Origin: JAQGMV01 sp035626595
GTDB lineage: Bacteria > Pseudomonadota > Gammaproteobacteria > Burkholderiales > SG8-41
Assembly (NCBI GenBank): GCA_035626595.1
Contig: DASPNJ010000056.1
Span: forward strand, 5,593 to 69,592
DNA length: 64,000 nucleotides
Direction: 5' to 3'
Within the stretch, counting starts at the first letter, position 1. Each line of letters begins with the position of its first letter. The notes under the pieces were generated by a model. The model had not been told where the DNA came from and ran no database searches. It saw nothing but the letters and a program-made list of their open reading frames with translations. Positions 42,611-49,374 of the stretch are shown one piece after another. The position numbers and the translations under genes are program-made.

Positions 42611-43722
42611 TTTTCCTCCGTTGGTTCCAATGCCTGGCGGATTGCAGCGAGGCGCGCCAGGCCGACGCGTTCCTTGATGTCGTCTTTGGGCCCTGCTTTC
42701 GCGACCGCGCCGGCATCGACTGCCGCCGCCGCTTCGCGCGCGCGCCTCAGCCGTGCCAGCGCGCGCTCGGTGCCTTTCTCGCCGGCCGCCGCGGCGCTCA
42801 GCAGTTGTTCGAAGCGGTCCGGACGGCGCCACGCGTCCGCCGCATTCAGCAGATCCAGCATCGCTTCGGCGTCGAGCTCCTGCGCATCGACGATCGTGTT
42901 GGCGTGGCGCGCGGCGAGCACCGCGAGCTCGCGCACGCTTGCCGGCACCTTCAGTCTGTCCGCCAGCGCCTCGACCGCATAAGGATCGAGCGTTCGCGAG
43001 AGCGTCGCCAAGCGCACTTCCAGCGCAGCGCGCGCCTGCGCCGCCGCATCGAGCGCATCGAGCGCCGCCTGACCGCGCGCCGCGTCCTCGAACAGCGCAG
43101 CCAGCTCGGGGGCAACGCGGGCGAGCGCGCCGCACTCCTGCAGCACTTCGAGCATGCGCGACGGGCGTTTTTCCATGAGGCCGCGCGCGAGCTCCTGCCA
43201 CACGCGCTCGGCGACGAGCGCATCGGCTTCCCCCGTCTCGACCATCTCGCGCATGAGCGCGTGCGTCTCCGGCGCGATATCGAAGCCGAAGCGCGCGGCG
43301 AACCGCGCCACGCGCAGAATGCGCACCGGATCTTCGGCGAAGGCGGGGCTCACGTGCCGCAGGATGCCGGCGCTCAGGTCTTCCGCGCCGTTGAACGGGT
43401 CGATCAGCGTGCCGTCCTCGTCTTTCGCCATCGCGTTGATCGTGAGATCGCGGCGCGCGAGGTCCTCTTCCAGCGTGACGTCGGGGTTCGCCTGAAACTC
43501 GAAGCCGTGATAGCCGCGCGCAGTCTTGCGCTCGGTGCGCGCGAGCGCGTGCTCTTCGTGCGTGTCCGGATGCAGAAAAACGGGGAAATCGCGGCCGACG
43601 GGTTTGAAACCGAGATCGATCATCTGCTCGGGTGTAGCGCCGACGACGACGTAGTCGCGGTCCTCCACGGGGAGCCCGAGCAGCTCGTCACGGACCGCAC
43701 CGCCCACTTCGTAGATTTTCAC
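42607..43722 (-). CDS. cca: CCA tRNA nucleotidyltransferase with reduced HD domain
   Basis: Cca adds the CCA end to tRNAs. The N-terminal catalytic part is intact: GGAVRDELLG near residue 7, EDRDYVVVGA with the metal-binding DxD, and EDLARRDLTINAMA near 108 with the RRD nucleotide motif. The 371-residue product is shorter than the multifunctional E. coli enzyme (412). In the region where the HD phosphohydrolase motif should lie, it reads VRLATLSRTLDPYAVE with no HD pair. Nucleotidyl transfer should work; phosphatase activity probably does not. Confidence 0.93.
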   Translation of the reverse strand: MKIYEVGGAVRDELLGLPVEDRDYVVVGATPEQMIDLGFKPVGRDFPVFLHPDTHEEHALARTERKTARGYHGFEFQANPDVTLEEDLARRDLTINAMAKDEDGTLIDPFNGAEDLSAGILRHVSPAFAEDPVRILRVARFAARFGFDIAPETHALMREMVETGEADALVAERVWQELARGLMEKRPSRMLEVLQECGALARVAPELAALFEDAARGQAALDALDAAAQARAALEVRLATLSRTLDPYAVEALADRLKVPASVRELAVLAARHANTIVDAQELDAEAMLDLLNAADAWRRPDRFEQLLSAAAAGEKGTERALARLRRAREAAAAVDAGAVAKAGPKDDIKERVGLARLAAIRQALEPTEEK

Positions 43723-44663
43723 CGCGCGCCGTGGCTGCGGTCGCGAAAGAGGTTGTAGCGGCTGCGGGGTGTGCGCTGCGCGAGCCAGACGGGTGCGACG
43801 GCTTCGAGCGCGGTCGGCTCGATGCCGAACGGAAGCCGCGCGTCCGAGACGGTCGCGAGCTTCATGGAATTCACGTTATCGCGCGTCAGCAGCTTCACCG
43901 GCAAGAGCTCCATGAGCCCAGCCTGAAGGTACGACAGGCTCGGGCCCAGACCGACGATCGGCCTGCGGTGTCCGGTCAGCTCGCCGGTGTACGCGACCAG
44001 CTCGCGCAGCGTATACGTCTTCGGGCCGGCGAGATCGTAGCTCTTGCCGAAACTCTCGAGCCGCGGCAGGCACTCGGCGAAAGCCTGCGCGACGTTCACG
44101 ACGTACACGGGCTGAAAGCGCGCATCAGGACTGCCGAGAAACAGCACCGGGAGCCAGCGCTGGAGCTGCGCGAACAGATTGAGAAAACGGTCTTCCGGAC
44201 CGAAGATGACCGACGGCCTGAAGATCGTGAAATCGAGGCCCGACTCGCGCACGATGCGCTCGCCTTCGCCCTTGGTCCTGAGGTAATTGCTCGGCGCGTC
44301 GGGCGCGGCGTTGAGCGCGCTCATGTGCACGAGACGCCGGATACCGTTTCGGCGGCACGCGTCGACGACCCTGCGCGCGAGCTCGACGTGCGCCTGCCCG
44401 AAGCCCGCCTTGCCGCGGCCGCCGTGCAGCACGCCGACGAGGTTGATGACGGCATCGCAGCCGCGCGTGACGCGGGCGAGCGCTTCCGGATCGTGCACGT
44501 CGGCGGTCACCACGTCGACAGTCGGCAGCAGAATCAGCGCCTTGGCGCGCTCGCGGTCGCGCGTCGGCACCGTCACGCGCAGACCCTTTTCGACGAGGTG
44601 CTCGCACAGGTGGCGACCGACGAATCCGGAACCGCCCAGCACGCACACGTCGTTCAGGATCAT
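43719..44663 (-). CDS. NAD(P)-binding protein, complex I NDUFA9-subunit family
   Basis: A 314-residue atypical SDR. The Rossmann motif is GGSGFVGRHL near residue 9. VINLVGVLHGGRGKAGF, HMSALNAAPDAPSNYLRTK (YLRTK in place of YxxxK) and FRPSVIFGPEDRFLN are typical of the NDUFA9-like family that sits between slt and cca in betaproteobacteria. A redox or assembly role is inferred only from the mitochondrial homologue. It overlaps slt and cca by 4 bases each. Confidence 0.88.
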   Translation of the reverse strand: MILNDVCVLGGSGFVGRHLCEHLVEKGLRVTVPTRDRERAKALILLPTVDVVTADVHDPEALARVTRGCDAVINLVGVLHGGRGKAGFGQAHVELARRVVDACRRNGIRRLVHMSALNAAPDAPSNYLRTKGEGERIVRESGLDFTIFRPSVIFGPEDRFLNLFAQLQRWLPVLFLGSPDARFQPVYVVNVAQAFAECLPRLESFGKSYDLAGPKTYTLRELVAYTGELTGHRRPIVGLGPSLSYLQAGLMELLPVKLLTRDNVNSMKLATVSDARLPFGIEPTALEAVAPVWLAQRTPRSRYNLFRDRSHGAR

Positions 44664-46600
44664 GGCGTGTCGCCGAGACTCGCCTCGCGCGCGCGGTAGC
44701 GCGGCGCAACCACGCCGAGCCGATGCTTCAGCGACTGGAGCTGCTGGCTGAAGGCATGCGCGTAATAGCTCGCGTTCGACATCACTTTTTTCACGTAGTC
44801 GCGCGTTTCGTTGAACGGGATGGTCTCAGCATAAATCGCGCCTTCCATCGGGCTGTCCGGGCGCCACGCCCGCGCGCGGCCGGGGCCCGCGTTATAGGCG
44901 GCGGACGCGAGCACCGGGTGACCGTCGAGCGTATCGAGCACGTGCTTCAGGTAATAGGTGCCGAGGCTCACGTTCGTGTCGATCTCGGTCACGTCCGCGA
45001 TATTGCGCCAACCCATTTTCTTGGCGACCCATTTCGCGGTGGCCGGCATGAGCTGCATGAGGCCGGAGGCGCCGGCGCGCGAGCGCGCATCGACGATGAA
45101 GCGGCTCTCCTGCCGGATCAGCCCGTAGACCCACGCTTCGTCGAGGTTCATCTGCGCGGCGCGCACTTTGAGGACGTCCCTGAACGGCGCCATGTAGCGC
45201 AGCGAGAAATCATGGAGACTCTCGGTCTTGTCGGCCGTATTGATCGCGCGGTCGTACAACTCGTTGCGGCGAGCGAGCTCGGAGGCCGTCAGGAGCTGGC
45301 GGTCGTCGAATTTGCGGATCGCGAATATCCACTCGCGCACACCTTCCACGCGCAGGTTGAGGCGGTAGAGCTCGAACGCACGGCGGATCGACGGGTTCTC
45401 GCCCATCGCGCGCAGGTCACCCGGTCCCGGCTTGAACGCGACGGGCGGGGTCGCGATACGCTCCCCGAGGTCTTCGAGCGCGAGCTGGCCGTAGAAGTTG
45501 TATTCACGAGCGAGCGGCTTGAGCAGCGCGAGTGCCTCGTCGCTGCGGCCGGTCGCGGTCAGCGCGCGCGCCTTCCAGTAGCGCCAGGCGGATTGCTCGC
45601 GCTCCTTCTCCGTCATCGCGTCAATCGCCGCCAGCACCTCGCGCCAATCGCGGGCACGCAGCGCCGCGCGCGCTTTCCACGCGAGCTGGGTATCCGAGAG
45701 ATCGCGGGCCTTGCCGAACCACGTCAGCGCCTCGGAATCGTGGCGCCATGCGCCCCAGTACGCGATCTGGCCCCAGACGTACGCGCGCTCCTCGGCGGAG
45801 AACCGCGGCTCCAGCCGCGCCCAGTGCGCCGCCGCCTGCTGTGGAGCGCTGCGGGCGAGACGATAAACCGCGTACATCGCGGTCTCGCGGCCGGCGCGGG
45901 TGCGCAGATCGAACTGCTGCTTGTCGAGGTACCCGCCGGGATTGGACGTGATCAGCGTGAGCGCCCGGTAATCGGGCCCCTGTCCCGCCCCGAGGTACTG
46001 CGCCGCGCGGTTCGCCATTGCGACCTGACCTGCTTCCAGCGCGACTCGCACCCGCAGCCAGACGTCGTCCACCGTCAGTTTCTGCTCCTGCGCGAGGACG
46101 TTCATGAGCGCCGTGCAGCTCTCGGGCAGCTCGCGGGAAACGAACCACAGCGGCCGCGCCTCGGTGAGCGCTTCGCTCTGCCCGGCGCGGATGCGCGACT
46201 GCAGCCCGTAGCACGTGATGTCGAGGTCTTCACCGGTGTAGCGCGGATACTCGGCGTCGAAGAGCTCCCACTGGCCGGTGCGCCCGAGCAGTCTCAGCCA
46301 GTCCGCGAGCAAGCGCGCGGCGAGCGGCGTGTCGGCGTACGCGGAGATGAAGCGGCGGACTTCGGCCGGGCTCGCCTCTTCCAGCCGCAGACGCAACTGG
46401 TAGTAGGCGACATACGGCTCGAGGATGTAGTTGTTCAGCCGCCGCGCGTACAGATCGAGCTTGCGCGCGTCGCCCGCGCGGAACGCCTCGCGCGCGCTGA
46501 TGAAGTCGTCCTCGGCGCCGGCGCTCGCGGCGTTCGGCGCGATCAGCACGGCTGCTATGAGCAGCGGCCGCACGAGACGTACGAATGAATGCATAGCCAT
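44660..46600 (-). CDS. slt: Soluble lytic murein transglycosylase
   Basis: A 646-residue periplasmic enzyme that cleaves peptidoglycan glycan strands. The ATG at 46600 gives a signal peptide (LVRPLLIAAVLIAPNAASA). A long alpha-superhelical U-shaped domain fills residues 30-480. The catalytic domain has the Glu of YGLIRQESRF, SGLMQLMPATAKWV and LASAAYNAGPGR. It is the first gene of the leftward slt-NDUFA9-cca-gst operon, in which every junction overlaps by four bases. Confidence 0.95.
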   Translation of the reverse strand: MAMHSFVRLVRPLLIAAVLIAPNAASAGAEDDFISAREAFRAGDARKLDLYARRLNNYILEPYVAYYQLRLRLEEASPAEVRRFISAYADTPLAARLLADWLRLLGRTGQWELFDAEYPRYTGEDLDITCYGLQSRIRAGQSEALTEARPLWFVSRELPESCTALMNVLAQEQKLTVDDVWLRVRVALEAGQVAMANRAAQYLGAGQGPDYRALTLITSNPGGYLDKQQFDLRTRAGRETAMYAVYRLARSAPQQAAAHWARLEPRFSAEERAYVWGQIAYWGAWRHDSEALTWFGKARDLSDTQLAWKARAALRARDWREVLAAIDAMTEKEREQSAWRYWKARALTATGRSDEALALLKPLAREYNFYGQLALEDLGERIATPPVAFKPGPGDLRAMGENPSIRRAFELYRLNLRVEGVREWIFAIRKFDDRQLLTASELARRNELYDRAINTADKTESLHDFSLRYMAPFRDVLKVRAAQMNLDEAWVYGLIRQESRFIVDARSRAGASGLMQLMPATAKWVAKKMGWRNIADVTEIDTNVSLGTYYLKHVLDTLDGHPVLASAAYNAGPGRARAWRPDSPMEGAIYAETIPFNETRDYVKKVMSNASYYAHAFSQQLQSLKHRLGVVAPRYRAREASLGDTP

Positions 46601-46653
46601 CGCGTTGCGCTCGATTCTAGCGTTTTTCGATTCGGACTTAACGTTCGATACCA

Positions 46654-46702
46654 GGGTCGGAGTACCGCTTCGCAGCATGAGCGAAGAAGCTACTCCGATC
46701 CC
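46654..46702 (-). terminator. Hairpin directly after ilvA
   Basis: GGGTCGGAGTA at 46654-46664 pairs with TACTCCGATCCC at 46691-46702, and an inner GCTTCGC / GCGAAG pair extends it. It begins 3 bases after the ilvA stop and is likely its terminator. The arms belong to the same GTCGGAGTA family as the palindrome at 17449-17480. Confidence 0.65.
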
Positions 46703-46705
46703 GAC

Positions 46706-48223
46706 TCAGCGCAGGAACAATCGGTATGCCGGGTTGCGGCTTTCGTCACAGTACGGGTAGCCCAGCTCCGCGAGAAAGGCCTCGAACTTCTTCTTGTCCT
46801 GCGCAGGCACCTGCATGCCGACGAGCACCCGGCCGTAATCGGCGCCGTGGTTGCGGTAATGAAAGAGGCTGATGTTCCAGCCCCGGCTCATGGCGTTAAG
46901 GAACCGCATGAGCGCGCCGGGTCGTTCCGGAAACTCGAATCGATACAGCATCTCGTCGGCGATACCGGTCGGGGCGTGGCCGCCCACCAGATGCCGCACG
47001 TGGAGCTTCGCAAGCTCGTTGTCGGTGAAGTCGAGCGCGTCCAGACCTTCGCCGCGCAGCGCGCGCACCAGCGTCTCGGTCTCGGCGCGATCATGGACCT
47101 GCACACCCACGAACACGTGAGCCGCCGAAGCGTCGGCGTACCGGTAATTGAACTCGGTGATATTGCGGGCGCCGATGAGCGCGCAGAACGCCTTGAAGCT
47201 TCCGGGACGCTCCGGAATCGTCACGGCCAGCACCGCCTCGCGGGCTTCGCCGAGCTCCGCCTCTTCCGCCACGAAGCGCAGGCGGTCGAAGTTCATGTTC
47301 GCCCCTGACGTGACCGCAACGAGGTTCCTGCCCTCGATTCCGGTGCGCTCGACGTACGCCTTCGCACCGGCGACCGCCAGCGCACCCGCGGGCTCCAGGA
47401 TCGCCCGCGTGTCCTCGAACACGTCCTTGATCGCGGCGCACATGGCGTCGGTGTCGGCGAGGATCACCTCGTCCACCAGCTTGCGGCAGAGCGCGAACGT
47501 TTCCTCGCCCACCTGCTTCACCGCGACGCCATCGGCAAAAAGGCCGACCTGCTCGAGCGTGACGCGGCGTCCCGCCTGCAGCGAGCGGCGCATCGCATCG
47601 GCGTCCACGGGCTCGACGCCGATCAGCCGGATCTCGGGACGCAGGCGCTTCACGTACGCGCCGATGCCCGAAATGAGGCCCCCGCCGCCGATCGGCACGA
47701 AGATCGCGTGTATCGGCGTCGGACGCTGGCGCAGGATCTCGAGCCCGATCGTGCCCTGCCCGGCGATCACGTCCGGATCGTCGTAAGGATGGACGAAGGT
47801 CAATCGTCGCTTGCGCCCGAGCGTGCGCGCATGCTCGTAGGCTTCGTCGTACGAGTCGCCGTGGAGTATGACCTTCGCGCCGCGTGCCCGCACCGCGTCC
47901 ACCTTGATCTGCGGCGTGGTGACCGGCATCACGATCGTCGCGCTGCACCGGAGCCGCTGGGCCGAGAGCGCGACACCCTGCGCGTGATTGCCCGCCGATG
48001 CGGCGATGACGCCGCGCTCGAGCGCCGCGGGCGTGAGCTGCGACATCTTGTTGTACGCGCCGCGCACCTTGAACGAGAACACTTCATGCGTGTCCTCGCG
48101 TTTCAGCCACACGTTGTTCGCGAGGCGCCGCGTGAGATTCGGCGCGAGCTCGAGCGGCGTTTCGCTTGCGACGTCGTAGACGCGGGCGGTGAGAATGCGC
48201 TCGAGATAGTCCCGCTTTTTCAT
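46706..48223 (-). CDS. ilvA: Threonine ammonia-lyase (biosynthetic)
   Basis: IlvA converts threonine to 2-oxobutyrate for isoleucine synthesis and is usually feedback-inhibited by isoleucine. The product is 505 residues from ATG 48223 (MKKRDYLERILTARVYDV). The PLP lysine is in FSFKVRGAYNK near residue 50, with ASAGNHAQGVA and the PLP-phosphate loop IGGGGLISG. Two ACT-like regulatory domains fill the C-terminal part (about 325-500), beginning AVLAVTIPERPGSFK and MLYRFEFPERPGALM. It is divergent from rpiA with only 45 bases between them. Confidence 0.96.
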   Translation of the reverse strand: MKKRDYLERILTARVYDVASETPLELAPNLTRRLANNVWLKREDTHEVFSFKVRGAYNKMSQLTPAALERGVIAASAGNHAQGVALSAQRLRCSATIVMPVTTPQIKVDAVRARGAKVILHGDSYDEAYEHARTLGRKRRLTFVHPYDDPDVIAGQGTIGLEILRQRPTPIHAIFVPIGGGGLISGIGAYVKRLRPEIRLIGVEPVDADAMRRSLQAGRRVTLEQVGLFADGVAVKQVGEETFALCRKLVDEVILADTDAMCAAIKDVFEDTRAILEPAGALAVAGAKAYVERTGIEGRNLVAVTSGANMNFDRLRFVAEEAELGEAREAVLAVTIPERPGSFKAFCALIGARNITEFNYRYADASAAHVFVGVQVHDRAETETLVRALRGEGLDALDFTDNELAKLHVRHLVGGHAPTGIADEMLYRFEFPERPGALMRFLNAMSRGWNISLFHYRNHGADYGRVLVGMQVPAQDKKKFEAFLAELGYPYCDESRNPAYRLFLR

Positions 48224-48268
48224 GCGGCGTGAGCGTAGCAGGAACGCCTCTCTGTTACCATGCGCGCC

Positions 48269-48928
48269 ATGACGCAAGACGAATTAAAACAGGCAGTTGC
48301 GCGTGCAGCGATCGAGCACGTCCCGGTCGGCGGCGTGATCGGCGTCGGCACCGGCTCGACCGCGAATTTCTTCATCGCGGAGCTCGGGCGCGTGAAGCAC
48401 AAGTTCGATGCCGCCGTGGCGAGCTCGGAAGCCACCGCGCAGCGGTTGAAGGCGCTCGGCGTCGACGTGGTCGATCTCAACGACGTGATCGAGATCGGCG
48501 TGTACGTCGACGGCGCCGACGAGGTGACGCGCTCGCTCGCGATGGTGAAGGGCGGCGGCGGCGCGCTCACGCGCGAGAAGATCGTCGCGGCGGTCGCCCG
48601 CACGTTCGTGTGCATCGCCGACGCTTCGAAGCTCGTCGACGTGCTCGGGCGTTTCCCGCTGCCGATCGAGGTCATTCCCATGGCGCGCTCCTACGTCGCG
48701 CGCGAGCTGGTCAAGATCGGCGGACAGCCGGAGTGGCGTCAGAACTTCGTCACCGACAACGGCAACGTGATCCTCGACGTCTACAACCTCGAGATCACGA
48801 AGCCCATCGAGCTCGAGGAGCGGCTCAATCAGATTCCCGGCGTCGTCACGAACGGGCTCTTCGCCCGCCGCGGCGCCGACGTGCTCCTGCTCGGCACGAG
48901 ATCCGGTGTTCAAACCTTGAAACGCTAA
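48269..48928 (+). CDS. rpiA: Ribose-5-phosphate isomerase A
   Basis: RpiA interconverts ribose-5-P and ribulose-5-P in the pentose phosphate pathway. The product is 219 residues from ATG 48269 (MTQDELKQAVARA). Family motifs are GVGTGSTANFFI near residue 27, the catalytic YVDGADEV and GGGGALTREKI, and VTDNGNVILD. A TACCAT at 48256-48261 would start RNA almost at this ATG, so the transcript may be leaderless. An upstream in-frame ATG (48260) is the alternative start. Confidence 0.96.
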   Translation: MTQDELKQAVARAAIEHVPVGGVIGVGTGSTANFFIAELGRVKHKFDAAVASSEATAQRLKALGVDVVDLNDVIEIGVYVDGADEVTRSLAMVKGGGGALTREKIVAAVARTFVCIADASKLVDVLGRFPLPIEVIPMARSYVARELVKIGGQPEWRQNFVTDNGNVILDVYNLEITKPIELEERLNQIPGVVTNGLFARRGADVLLLGTRSGVQTLKR

Positions 48929-48939
48929 TGTGTGACGAG

Positions 48940-49021
48940 GTGACGCAGTGACGAACTAGCTGCACTGCACCACGCGTCACTGCGTCACCGCGTCACCGCG
49001 TCACCGCGTCACCGCGTCACC
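48940..49021. repeat. 14-base inverted repeat followed by 8-base tandem repeats
   Basis: GTGACGCAGTGACG at 48940-48953 is exactly mirrored by CGTCACTGCGTCAC at 48975-48988 (loop 21). The right arm runs into five exact copies of GCGTCACC (48982-49021). The hairpin probably ends rpiA transcription. The tandem tail resembles other GTCAC runs in the window and could vary in copy number. Confidence 0.85.
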
Positions 49022-49040
49022 GCTATGAAAGGCATCGGCA

Positions 49041-49313
49041 ATGGCACGCACCGTCAAATGCATCAAATTGGGGAAGGAAGCGGAGGGCCTGGACTTTCCG
49101 CCGTATCCCGGCGAGCTGGGCAAGCGCATCTACGACAACGTCTCGAAGCAAGCGTGGAAGCAGTGGCTCGAGCTCCAGAAGATGCTGGTGAACGAGAACC
49201 GGCTCAATCTCGCGGACAAGAAAGCGCGTGACTATCTCGCGCAGCAGATGGAGCGCCACTTCTTCGGCGAAGGGGCTGAACGCGCCGCCGGCTACGTGCC
49301 GCCGAAGCCGTAG
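49041..49313 (+). CDS. yggX: Fe(2+)-trafficking / oxidative damage protection protein
   Basis: YggX protects iron-sulfur clusters and is thought to handle Fe(II). The 90-residue product has the conserved ARTVKCIKLGKEAEGLD start with its single Cys, then FPPYPGELGKRIYDNVSKQA and NENRLNLADKKARDYL. It lies after rpiA and is followed by a strong hairpin. Confidence 0.96.
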   Translation: MARTVKCIKLGKEAEGLDFPPYPGELGKRIYDNVSKQAWKQWLELQKMLVNENRLNLADKKARDYLAQQMERHFFGEGAERAAGYVPPKP

Positions 49314-49360
49314 GGTGCGCCGGTGGCGCACTGGCCGGTGCGCCATTGGCGCACCCTACG
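49310..49360 (+). terminator. Nested hairpin after yggX
   Basis: GTAGGGTGCGCC starts inside the yggX stop region and pairs with GGCGCACCCTACG, with GGTGCGCC/GGCGCA pairings inside. AAAAA follows at 49361, so it looks like a Rho-independent terminator for yggX. It is the best copy of the GGTGCGCC family. Confidence 0.75.
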
Positions 49361-49374
49361 AAAAAGGCCGCTTC

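Noticed and set aside
44723..46588. Plus-strand frame of 621 codons opposite slt
   Set aside because: Shadow of the lytic transglycosylase.
48974..49021. CRISPR-like array
   Set aside because: The units are directly adjacent 8-mers with no spacers and no cas genes nearby.
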